A stretch of DNA of 64,000 nt from Bacteroidia bacterium (GTDB taxonomy: Bacteria > Bacteroidota > Bacteroidia > UKL13-3): contig JALONK010000004.1 of the NCBI GenBank assembly GCA_025454975.1, positions 1 through 64,000 on the forward strand, in the 5' to 3' direction. Position 1 is the stretch's first letter; every line of letters starts with the position of its first letter. The notes below the pieces were generated by a model. The model did no database searches. It saw only the letters and a program-made list of their open reading frames with translations, and was not told the origin of the DNA. Of the stretch, positions 9,287 through 17,392 are shown in pieces. The translations under genes were made by a program, and so were the position numbers.

Positions 9287-11026
9287 CTAATTGAGTTTGC
9301 GTTTAAGAATTTCCCTGTATTCGTTTCTCATTGATTCGGAAATGAAAAGAATCAGTCCGTATCGTGCTCTACTCATTCCAACATACAAAATCGACTTGGC
9401 GATTTCACTTGATAAATCTTCAATGTCGGTTATCAAAATATAATTGCTCTCCATGCCTTTATATGACTGAATAGTTGCAAAGCCATAGAAACCTTGTGTC
9501 GGTGAAATTTCACTGTTGTTTTTTATTTCTCTGATTGAAAAACCTGGAACTGAATCAGAACATGAGTTTTCAAATTTACGTGGTGATAAAATCACCAACT
9601 CATTCAATGGGAGTTTATTTGATGAAAGTTTTTGCAGTTGCTGTGATAGCAATGTTTTCTGGTGAGCTTCATCATTGTAGAAAATGTATTCAACCGGAAT
9701 TCCTTCAAGATGTTCCAACAAAAATGGTGGCTTCTCAAATCCTGAAATCAGAGAGGTTTCTTCTCCAACTTGCTTAGTGTTCCGGCAATTTATTTTGAGC
9801 AGAAAGTTTGAATGTTGACCTGAATCTTTCAGTAAATCAAGCATTTCTGTTCTGGTCAGCTGTGCATAGATTGCTTGCCTTTCAAAATCACCATATATTT
9901 CCCAATTGCCGTTTTGTAGACCACCTGTTACCATTGAATCAAACAGTTTAAGATATTCTTCTCTGATTAAGTCCTGACCCTCATCAACAATCAACTTGTC
10001 AAACTTTTTACTTATTCCTTTTTGATAAATATCTTTCAGTAAAAGCGGCAAATACTTACTGTAGAAATCCTGCTTACTGCTCTGTGCTTTATCGTAGTCA
10101 AATCCTTTTGACTGCTCAAATAAAAAACTGTGCAAACTTGAAACTGTGATTTTGTCTTTCCATTCTTCAACTTGTTTCTGCATCCACTCTCCAATTAAGC
10201 GGTTGTAACAAGTAAGGAAAACAGTTTTGCCTTCTGCTGCTGCTCTCACTGCCGATTCAATTGCAATCATTGTCTTACCCGTGCCTGCACTTCCCTGTGT
10301 AACACTTCTTTCATTCAATTGAATTGAATCAAGAATTCTGTATTGTTCTTCGGTGTATTTTTTTACTTCTTTATCAAACTCAGTCAATCGTTCTTTCACT
10401 GTCCGAACTCTTTCAAAATCTCCTCTCAGAAAATCGCAAAGCGAATTCAAATCGTTTTTATCAGGCAATGAATCCTTTTCTGAAAACCACCTTTGGTTTT
10501 TGTGTTTGTTGGTGAACTGCTTTACAAGATTCTGGAAAAATTTTTCCGTTCCATTTTTGATAGAATCTTTATCAAGAATCTGCCAGGGTTCATATTCAAC
10601 ACTATGTTTGTCAAAACTGATGTGTGGGAATGCACACAAAAAGCCGGAAAGAATTTTTGTGAACTTGTGTCGTTTGCCGAATTCTTTTTCAATAGCTGAA
10701 CGCAAAGAGAACATTGCATCTCTTGCCTGGTTGAATGGACCTACATTGCTTGTGTTTGTTATATTTAATTTGTTTGTGTAGTGCCAAACCCCGTCAATAC
10801 ATTTTACATCACCGCCTTTAACTTCCATTACAAAAATGCCACCGCCTGGAATCAAAATCAGAAAATCAATTTCACCATACAAGCGAACTGTATGCTGCGA
10901 TAAGTTGAGTGAATGAAGCACGATCCAATCTTTGGTGAACTGTCTGTTCTTGAAAATATCAAACAGCATTTTCTCACCTGTGCTTTTGCAGCTTTTATCA
11001 ATATATGGTGGTAGCAGTTTTGCCAT
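9287..11026 (-). CDS. NERD nuclease-like domain fused to a superfamily 1 helicase (in the place of drmC)
   Basis: A 579-residue two-domain protein. Residues about 15-130 are a NERD (nuclease-related) domain with E18, the GEID motif ending at D54, and EVK at 68-70, the acidic and lysine positions expected of a PD-(D/E)XK-type active site. Residues about 225-579 are a UvrD/Rep-like superfamily 1 motor. Walker A is GSAGTGKT at 245-252, Walker B is LIVDEGQD ending at residue 352, then a conserved NCRNTKQ segment, the Q-S-Y-K-G-M-E motif and a terminal VGMSRARYGL motif VI. The start overlaps the upstream stop by one base (TGATG). Known DISARM operons carry a phospholipase-D protein, DrmC; none is present here. 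This nuclease-helicase may supply that activity or form an extra module. Both roles are inference. Confidence 0.85.
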   Translation of the reverse strand: MAKLLPPYIDKSCKSTGEKMLFDIFKNRQFTKDWIVLHSLNLSQHTVRLYGEIDFLILIPGGGIFVMEVKGGDVKCIDGVWHYTNKLNITNTSNVGPFNQARDAMFSLRSAIEKEFGKRHKFTKILSGFLCAFPHISFDKHSVEYEPWQILDKDSIKNGTEKFFQNLVKQFTNKHKNQRWFSEKDSLPDKNDLNSLCDFLRGDFERVRTVKERLTEFDKEVKKYTEEQYRILDSIQLNERSVTQGSAGTGKTMIAIESAVRAAAEGKTVFLTCYNRLIGEWMQKQVEEWKDKITVSSLHSFLFEQSKGFDYDKAQSSKQDFYSKYLPLLLKDIYQKGISKKFDKLIVDEGQDLIREEYLKLFDSMVTGGLQNGNWEIYGDFERQAIYAQLTRTEMLDLLKDSGQHSNFLLKINCRNTKQVGEETSLISGFEKPPFLLEHLEGIPVEYIFYNDEAHQKTLLSQQLQKLSSNKLPLNELVILSPRKFENSCSDSVPGFSIREIKNNSEISPTQGFYGFATIQSYKGMESNYILITDIEDLSSEIAKSILYVGMSRARYGLILFISESMRNEYREILKRKLN

Positions 11027-13533
11027 CAGAAAATTTCTTTTTGAAGTAATCTGTTCACATAACGAGCATCAATACTCTCCCAAGCATTTGAAATCTCTAT
11101 AACTTTCAAAAAAAATACAATTCCTAATCCTTCAATGGATATTTGTTTGTTGATTACAGAACTGTCAGCATACTGATGTATTTGTGCTTTGATTTTGCTT
11201 ATAATAAAATCTGATGCATTGTGTCTCCATCCTTTCATTTTTGTTATTGAATCTCTTACTTTATTAATATTATCACTCAATAAATCTGACTTTGTAAGTA
11301 AAGCGATACTTATTAAGTCCGAATCATCATCGGGACCAATTCTACTTTCATCGTGTAACCACGTTCTGATTGTAACCTCATGTTTCTTGCAGTCATTCTT
11401 CCGCAAATCCTCAACTAATTTTTTGAAATCATTTCCGATAGAAGCGTAGTAATCTTTCAAAAGATTTTTCCAAAGTTCTGTCCACTGTTTTACAGAAGCC
11501 AGTTCTTTTGTGTTGGTATTTTTCTCAACCAACTCAACCAAAATATCTCTGTCGGTGTTAATCAAAGCAATCACATCACCCGTTTGTAACGATTCAACTT
11601 TTCTCCTGTGAAGATTTGCTTTCTCACCCTTTCTTTCAATCAATTCATTTATGACTAAAAATTTGTGCGATTCAGTTGTGTAAATAAAGAAGTCGCTTTC
11701 AAATACAATTCGTTTTGCTTTTATGCTGTCAATCAAATTTCCTTTTGCTACATATCTTGAATACTGTGCATTGTCAAGTTTGAATTCAAAATCTAAAATG
11801 TCAAACGAACTTTCAGAAGTTGTTTCGATTACATCATCACCTGAATACAAATCGCTGAAACCTTTCCGCTTTGATGAATCAGTTTCTGAACGGATGCCTT
11901 TGCTGTTTATGGTTGCCTTAATGTTCTCACTGTATTGTTTGTTTCTTCTTTGCAAAGAGTTGTAATACTTGTTTTCAAACTGGTAGAACAAAACTGTAAG
12001 TTCAGAAAAAAGAAATGATGAAAGAATTCTGTTGATGTTGTTTGACTTTGCCCAGCCAGTTAGAATTGCTTTTTGAGGTTTGCTTGAAAGTAATTTATCG
12101 TTAACATCTGCAACAGATATTACTCTTGGTTTCTGAATGTGTGCCGGAAATGAATCATCCAATGCTTTTGCTTCTTCTTCAGTAGAGCAAATGATGTAAT
12201 CGTATTGCTTTGAACTCATGAGTGTTTTCAACCTTGCACACTTTTCAGATGGCTGTGTTGCGAACCTTGCAATAACCGATTTTAAAAGAGAAATGCTTTC
12301 TTCAATTGGTTTGTGAGAATCACCCAACCATATTCTGCACCGGAGAAACAAGTTTTCAATGGCGTTTATCTTTGAATGGAGAACTGAAATTTCTTCTACG
12401 GCTGGTATGTGTGCAATTCTTGAAATAAGATTGGTCAACTGAATGAGAGAAATTTTCAGAGAAGTCAAATCATTGTTTAATTCATCCTTTTTAATGGAAT
12501 GAATTTTTTGCGTGGTTGCTTCAAGTTCTGCATCAAGGCAAATCTCTTTTACAACATTGAAAGAAATATATTTTCTCATCTTCTTCTCGAAAGAATGAAA
12601 GGGAGAATGGTTTTCTGAATGGTCAAGTTTTAAATTCTCCTTTGTGAAATTAAAAAACTCAAAGCCATAGTTACCGATGGTTTCAAAACTTTCAATCTCT
12701 GATAAATCCGTAATTAGAATTGTTGGAATATTCTTTACATCAATGTCTGAGAAATCAGTTCCTCTTTCCTGTATAGTGGAGAATCCATCAATGATAATCT
12801 TTGAAACTGAACTTGAAGAAAGCGTAACATACAAAGCAAGAGTAGAAAGATTGTTTGAAATAAGCAGTGGGCTGTTTATGTCTGCTGCACCGTTTTCATC
12901 AATCTTACCACTCTGGAAATATTCAGGTAATGAAGCAAGATTCATTGCTATGTCTTCAATAGAATCATCGTAAGATTTGAATTTGCTTACAAGGCAAATT
13001 TTATTTTTCATGAACTCCTTGTTGCCGTAGGTATTTATTTCCAACAATTCGTCAGTTGGAGTAATGATTTTTCCCGGAAGGGCTTGCTTAACTCTTTTTA
13101 GAGATGAGAGTTGTCTTGTTTGTTCTGTTCGTTGAAGTTTTATTGACTGGGTAATGTCAATAGTGAAAGTTGCAATGTTTGGCTCCTTGCCCGCTCTAAA
13201 AGCTACAGAGTTGTTTCTGATGCCTGCCCATTCAACAATTGCATCCCTGTTGAGTTTTAATTTATCACCAAGATTATATTTCCTGTATGATGCAAAGATT
13301 TCCTCTTTGTATTGCGTGTAGTCATTTTCAATTAGAAACAAAACTGTTGGCACAGATAACCATTGAGCAGAATACTCTTTTGATGGAAAAACCAAACAAA
13401 GCTTGTTGGTCGTGTTATTTGAAAAAAAATCAGATATAAGTTGAAGTGAATCTTTCAGAGGCAATGGAAGCGAATGAGCTTCGTCTTGCCCCGCATAAGA
13501 GTATTGCAGTTTCTGAATTAAATCCTGATTCAT
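11026..13533 (-). CDS. drmE: DrmE-like DISARM protein
   Basis: This 835-residue protein has no catalytic motif that I can identify. The assignment to DrmE, the class 2 DISARM protein of unknown biochemical function, rests on three points. Its length fits. It lies between the cytosine methyltransferase and the DrmA/DrmB genes. Its C-terminal region has RTWLHDESRIGPDDDSDL (about residues 725-742) followed by a D-x-I-x-x-A pattern, which resembles DrmE-type C-termini as I recall them. A middle segment alternates strands and helices (YIICSTEEEAKALDD, then AILTGWAK), like a nucleotide-binding fold without a P-loop. It is 22 bases after the methyltransferase stop and overlaps the next start by one base. 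The family call is less certain than for its neighbours. Confidence 0.6.
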   Translation of the reverse strand: MNQDLIQKLQYSYAGQDEAHSLPLPLKDSLQLISDFFSNNTTNKLCLVFPSKEYSAQWLSVPTVLFLIENDYTQYKEEIFASYRKYNLGDKLKLNRDAIVEWAGIRNNSVAFRAGKEPNIATFTIDITQSIKLQRTEQTRQLSSLKRVKQALPGKIITPTDELLEINTYGNKEFMKNKICLVSKFKSYDDSIEDIAMNLASLPEYFQSGKIDENGAADINSPLLISNNLSTLALYVTLSSSSVSKIIIDGFSTIQERGTDFSDIDVKNIPTILITDLSEIESFETIGNYGFEFFNFTKENLKLDHSENHSPFHSFEKKMRKYISFNVVKEICLDAELEATTQKIHSIKKDELNNDLTSLKISLIQLTNLISRIAHIPAVEEISVLHSKINAIENLFLRCRIWLGDSHKPIEESISLLKSVIARFATQPSEKCARLKTLMSSKQYDYIICSTEEEAKALDDSFPAHIQKPRVISVADVNDKLLSSKPQKAILTGWAKSNNINRILSSFLFSELTVLFYQFENKYYNSLQRRNKQYSENIKATINSKGIRSETDSSKRKGFSDLYSGDDVIETTSESSFDILDFEFKLDNAQYSRYVAKGNLIDSIKAKRIVFESDFFIYTTESHKFLVINELIERKGEKANLHRRKVESLQTGDVIALINTDRDILVELVEKNTNTKELASVKQWTELWKNLLKDYYASIGNDFKKLVEDLRKNDCKKHEVTIRTWLHDESRIGPDDDSDLISIALLTKSDLLSDNINKVRDSITKMKGWRHNASDFIISKIKAQIHQYADSSVINKQISIEGLGIVFFLKVIEISNAWESIDARYVNRLLQKEIF

Positions 13534-13555
13534 ATTGGTTCACTTCAATGTTGCT

Positions 13556-14794
13556 TTAGCCGTTTAGTAAAAGATACTTTAATGATGCTGCAATTTTTTC
13601 TGCCATCAATGGCGGAACTGCATTTCCAATTTGTTTGAACGCTGCTGTCCTACCTCCTTCAAAAAAGTAATTGTCAGGGAAAGATTGAATTCTTGCGGCT
13701 TCACGAACTGAAATAGAGCGCACTTGTTTTGGATCAGGATAGATATAATAATGACCGTCTTTCGCAATATGAGCAACTACTGTGTGGGAATATCCGGTTG
13801 GGTCAATCACTTTGTATCTGTCTAAAAATGCTTCGGTGTTTTTATGAGTTTGTAATCTTTTTGGAATATCGTTGTACTTTAGTCTCTGTCGGTCATTCAA
13901 CCATTTATCAATTGCAAGGGAATAAATTTCCAAATCCCTGTCGTTGTGGTTTCGTGTTATGTGTTGCGTTGTGTAATTGATTCCATTTCTTGTTTCTGTT
14001 TTCTTCAAATACTCATTTATATTTTTTGTGTAGCCGACAACTTCAAGTTCTTGTCCTGGCTTCAAATAGGGTAGGTCAAAAAACAAATCTCGTTTTGTCT
14101 GCCAGTTGTTTTCCATTTTTTGAAGTTCGGGAAACTGGAATTTAGTTTTTCCTTTTCTTCCGATAATAATTACCCTTCTTCTTTTTTGCAGCACTCCATA
14201 TTCTTCTGCATTTAAAACTTTCATATCGGCTGAGTAACCTATTTCCTCAAACAGTTCCAACATTTCATTAAGATACTTTGCATTTCCTGCTGTTAGCAAA
14301 CCCAACACATTTTCAAATACAAAGTATTTTGGCTTATAACGAATGAGAAACTTTGCATAGTAGCGGAACAAAAAATTTCTTTTGTCTCCTTTCATTCTGT
14401 TTGGATCTCGGCTTCTTCCCACAAGTGAATACGCCTGACAAGGCGGACCACCAATGATTACATCAACTTTCTTTTCGTCAAGTTGCGAATCAATTATTTT
14501 AAAGATGCTTTCAATTGTATTGTCAGTAATTTCTTCATTGATAACAGATTCAAGCAAATGCTGTGGGATGGAATCCCATAATTCATTTCTTGAAATGTCT
14601 TGTTGTAGATAACTATAATACTTTGTCAGATTTTTTTTCAGACTGAAGTGGTGAAATGCAATTCTGGTTTTCAATGTGTCGGCTGCTTCCGCACTCATCT
14701 CCACATGTGCAACCGGCTCAAACTTCTCACGGATAAAACCTTCCGAAAGTCCACCTGCACCGGCAAAAAGGTCTATGTAATTGAGTTTGCTCAT
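13556..14794 (-). CDS. drmMII: DNA (cytosine-5-)-methyltransferase, DISARM DrmMII
   Basis: This 412-residue C5-cytosine methyltransferase is the first gene of the operon. Motif I is FAGAGG at 10-15, motif IV is GGPPCQAYS with the catalytic C119, motif VI is ENV at 161-163, motif VIII is QKRRR at 203-207, and motifs IX/X end in ARIQSFPDNYFF and QIGNAVPP. All motifs are intact, so activity is expected. In class 2 DISARM this enzyme methylates host sites so that self DNA is spared. No restriction endonuclease gene is adjacent, which supports DISARM rather than classical restriction-modification. The target-recognition region between motifs VIII and IX is about 150 residues, and the recognised sequence cannot be read from it. 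No convincing promoter was identified upstream. Confidence 0.9.
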   Translation of the reverse strand: MSKLNYIDLFAGAGGLSEGFIREKFEPVAHVEMSAEAADTLKTRIAFHHFSLKKNLTKYYSYLQQDISRNELWDSIPQHLLESVINEEITDNTIESIFKIIDSQLDEKKVDVIIGGPPCQAYSLVGRSRDPNRMKGDKRNFLFRYYAKFLIRYKPKYFVFENVLGLLTAGNAKYLNEMLELFEEIGYSADMKVLNAEEYGVLQKRRRVIIIGRKGKTKFQFPELQKMENNWQTKRDLFFDLPYLKPGQELEVVGYTKNINEYLKKTETRNGINYTTQHITRNHNDRDLEIYSLAIDKWLNDRQRLKYNDIPKRLQTHKNTEAFLDRYKVIDPTGYSHTVVAHIAKDGHYYIYPDPKQVRSISVREAARIQSFPDNYFFEGGRTAAFKQIGNAVPPLMAEKIAASLKYLLLNG

Positions 14795-15729
14795 GCTTAA
14801 TTTACTACGATAATTTTTTTAAATGTATCAAAATTTATTCAAGGTTTTCTTTTATATTATTACTTTTAGTCTACGTTCTAAGATGGTAAAAAACATTCCA
14901 ACCCTCATATTTAAAGTCAGCAGTGTTTTCCGCGTCTCCTTGTTTGTTGCCTTCAATTCTGGTCTGCATAACGTAAACATAATTTAATATTCGATGGTGA
15001 ATAAGTATGCGGGAGCTTGCACTCTTGTGACTATCATATACATATTGGTTTCTGTGAGGGTAGTTAGAGGAATTTGTGCAATATACTCAGATAAATGAAT
15101 TTTAATTTTTTTGTGCGGTGACGACGCTTTAATTTTTTCGATGCTTAGCAATGAGCACCTGACTTTCCGACCAAACTGTCCCAAAGTTATATTGCCTTTA
15201 TGTAGCTTTTTTATAATCAAATTAATTACATTAAGTTTAATTTCAGTTTACAGCAAATCGTTTAGATCTTCAATTGTATTAGTGTTGAGTTGGTAATAAA
15301 TGAATGTTATTCCCCCACCCATCATCCCAATCTTAAATACAATAACTTAACCCATTCCCCTTTTTTAACTAAATTTTCAATAAAACTTTTGGCTTGAAGT
15401 TGAGTTATGGTTTTCATTGTTATAAACGGATATATACGGATACAAATAAGTAAATTAAATATTAAATTCCAAGAAAATTTATGAGTGATTATGTGCAAAT
15501 CATCTAAAAGCTAAACTATGCCTATATAATAGCTTGCCAAAAATAATGCTAGTGTTTTTGCATATTAAAGAAGTAGGTAAATTTATTGTATTGCAAAAAA
15601 CTTAAAGTGTTGATTGTATTACGTCAAAAAGCATATTCATTGTCCCCCCCCCAATTAGCAATTATTTTATAATGAGTTAAACTAAAGAAAACATTCATCA
15701 ATCAATTTTGATGCATCTTAATCTTGAAT
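14795..15729. other. 935-bp gene-poor spacer upstream of the DISARM operon
   Basis: By far the longest non-coding stretch in the window. On the minus strand it holds a 78-codon frame (14984-15220). In another frame a 32-codon stretch from an ATG at 14969 to a stop at 14871 has protein-like composition (GDAENTADFKYEGWNVFYH). Neither resembles anything I recognise, and they may be decayed gene ends. A run of nine C lies at 15644-15652. No tRNA, insertion sequence or terminal repeat was seen. The operon promoter should lie in the first 150 bases, but no clean TTTG-N18/19-TAnnTTTG match was found there. Confidence 0.5.
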
Positions 15730-15948
15730 ATGAAAAATTTACTTTACTCATTTGTACTTTTTATGTTAGGTGTAGGTTTTTTAACCGGTACCCACCTCAA
15801 CCTGCAATCAATTGCATTCTCGGCGGTTTGTTTTATGTTTTTGTCGTTCCCGCTTATTAGTTGTATTGGAAGTAAATTGTTTAAAAAATCAAACCTCGCT
15901 TCTAATGACAATTCTCAAGAGCGCAGTGATATAGGCTTTCAAGCCTAA
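15730..15948 (+). CDS. Small two-segment membrane protein, unknown
   Basis: This 72-residue frame begins at the ATG at 15730; an in-frame TTG six bases upstream is a less likely start. Two hydrophobic segments are visible, at about residues 3-22 (LLYSFVLFMLGVGFLTG) and 28-48 (IAFSAVCFMFLSFPLISCIG), followed by a charged, probably cytoplasmic tail rich in S, N and D. The composition is that of a real membrane protein, but no family is recognised. It is a plus-strand gene isolated between the spacer and the convergent FAH-family gene 15 bases away. A run of nine C lies about 80 bases upstream and could affect its expression. Confidence 0.5.
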   Translation: MKNLLYSFVLFMLGVGFLTGTHLNLQSIAFSAVCFMFLSFPLISCIGSKLFKKSNLASNDNSQERSDIGFQA

Positions 15949-15963
15949 CTATTGTCGTTACGC

Positions 15964-16983
15964 TTATTGTTGAGCCACTGATTTTTTCAGTTCAAGAATG
16001 CTAAAGTCAGTATCAACTTTTTTAATGGTGTTTACCAATTTACCTAAACCTGTAATTTCTAGTTCAACCACATCACCATCTTTCAACCATTGGGTTTGGT
16101 AGTTTTTATCATGAAGTAATCCGGTGCCGTTCAATTCTAGGAAACATCCTGTTCCAACAGTTCCACTTCCAATCACATCTCCGGGTAAAATATCTACTCC
16201 ATAAGCGCAACGTTCAATAATTTCGGCAAATGTCCAGTCCATGTCTGCTACATTTCCTTCACTTACCTGAATGCCATTTACAAAACATTTCATCGTTAAA
16301 TTATGATTATTCCCAACATGGTTTGGTTTTGCAGGCACTAAATATTCTTTAAGTTCATCAGGCGTAATTAAATAAGGTCCGATAACGGTACTAAAGTCTT
16401 TTCCTTTCGCCGGACCAAGGTTTAGTAACATTTCTTCCATTTGCAAGGTTCTTGCGCTCATGTCGTTCATAATCATATAACCTGCAATGTATTCATCTGC
16501 TTGAGCTGCCTTTATGTTTCTTCCTTTTTTACCAATCACAACTGCAATTTCCAGTTCGAAATCAAGTTTAGCAAAATGATCCGGCATACATTCAATTTCA
16601 CCCGGACCTTGAATGGCATTATGGTTAGTAAAATAAAATATAGGATATTGATCAAATTCCGGAATCATTGGTACACCGCGGTTTCTTCTAGCTGCGGCTA
16701 CATGTTGACGAAATGCATAACCATCGCGACAGGAAGTAGGCTCATTAACCGGTGCCAATAATGTAACTGCATCTAGAGTAAGATAAGGAATGTTATTAAG
16801 TTTCCCCGATTTTAAATCAGCATCAATAGCTTTTGCCTTATTCATGGCTGTGTCACCTTCAAACAAAAATGCCCTCATGTTATTTGGCAACGAGCTATCA
16901 AGTTGATGTAAACTATAAATATGATTGTGAATTAAAATTCCAAGATCCGTTTTATGTTGATGCTGATAGGTTACTAATTTCAT
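15964..16983 (-). CDS. Fumarylacetoacetate hydrolase (FAH) family protein
   Basis: This 339-residue protein has the FAH fold. The N-terminal MKLVTYQHQHKTDLGILIHN and the central LDFELEIAVVIGKKGRN segment carry the metal-binding acidic residues, with a downstream MNDMSARTLQMEE loop, KGKDFSTVIGPYLITPDEL, and the GDVIGSGTVGTGCFLE motif that closes the active site. Family members cleave C-C bonds in aromatic or sugar-acid catabolism (fumarylacetoacetate, acylpyruvates, 2-keto-3-deoxy sugar acids). This length, close to 340 residues, is seen in Bacteroidota proteins annotated as fumarylacetoacetase. The precise substrate is not decidable. It is transcribed with the SPOR-domain and deoC genes on the minus strand, but no functional link is obvious. 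Confidence 0.85.
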   Translation of the reverse strand: MKLVTYQHQHKTDLGILIHNHIYSLHQLDSSLPNNMRAFLFEGDTAMNKAKAIDADLKSGKLNNIPYLTLDAVTLLAPVNEPTSCRDGYAFRQHVAAARRNRGVPMIPEFDQYPIFYFTNHNAIQGPGEIECMPDHFAKLDFELEIAVVIGKKGRNIKAAQADEYIAGYMIMNDMSARTLQMEEMLLNLGPAKGKDFSTVIGPYLITPDELKEYLVPAKPNHVGNNHNLTMKCFVNGIQVSEGNVADMDWTFAEIIERCAYGVDILPGDVIGSGTVGTGCFLELNGTGLLHDKNYQTQWLKDGDVVELEITGLGKLVNTIKKVDTDFSILELKKSVAQQ

Positions 16984-16995
16984 AGCTGAAAATGC

Positions 16996-17391
16996 TTAAT
17001 CAAGTTTAGGTAAGTTAATTTTATCCGGTACTATAAATATTTTATCAAATTCGTTGAGAATTTTGCGATACATGGCTTGGGCGTCAAGTGCCGAGCGATA
17101 GTCGCCAACTCGCACTTTAAAATAAGGTTGCTGATAAATAAGGTATGCTTCAATCTCGGGAAATAAGTTTAAGAATTTTGTTCGTTGTTCATTCGCAACT
17201 TTTCTATCTGTTCCAAAAAATATTTGGACCCTGTAGCCTTGAATGGTTGAATGGGTCTTATTTGATTCAATATTTTTTATAATCAATGAATCTAAATGTT
17301 CATCATTAATAATTTGCACGGCAGGTTGTTGTGCAACCAAACTTAGGTTGAACCCCACGCAACATAATAAAAGGATTAAGTATGTTTTCAT
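16996..17391 (-). CDS. Secreted SPOR-domain protein
   Basis: I chose the ATG at 17391, two bases after the deoC stop. An alternative ATG at 17400 overlaps deoC. The protein of about 131 residues begins with a signal peptide (MKTYLILLLCCVGFNLSLVAQ). The rest is essentially one SPOR domain: GYRVQIFFGTDRKVANEQRTKF, then PYFKVRVGDYRSALDAQAMYRKI, ending IFIVPDKINLP. SPOR domains bind denuded peptidoglycan, so a periplasmic or cell-wall-associated role is likely. No other domain is present. It is coupled to deoC by proximity. Confidence 0.8.
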   Translation of the reverse strand: MKTYLILLLCCVGFNLSLVAQQPAVQIINDEHLDSLIIKNIESNKTHSTIQGYRVQIFFGTDRKVANEQRTKFLNLFPEIEAYLIYQQPYFKVRVGDYRSALDAQAMYRKILNEFDKIFIVPDKINLPKLD

Positions 17392-17392
17392 A

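Noticed and set aside
4030-14794. Classical type II restriction-modification system
   Set aside because: No restriction endonuclease follows the methyltransferase. The neighbouring DrmA and DUF1998 genes and the tight operon point to DISARM instead.
4030-14794. Prophage or integrative element
   Set aside because: No integrase, recombinase, structural phage gene, tRNA or terminal repeat was seen, and both flanks are housekeeping genes.
14795-14945. Consensus promoter for the DISARM operon
   Set aside because: The best candidate, TAAATTTTG on the minus strand, has one base too many between TA and TTTG and no matching -33 box.
14984-15220. 78-codon minus-strand frame as a real gene
   Set aside because: Its translation has no recognised motif, sits in the long spacer, and shows no upstream promoter match. 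I describe it only as part of the spacer.
15111-15296. 61-codon plus-strand frame in the spacer
   Set aside because: It overlaps the minus-strand frame and has no promoter or protein-like pattern.
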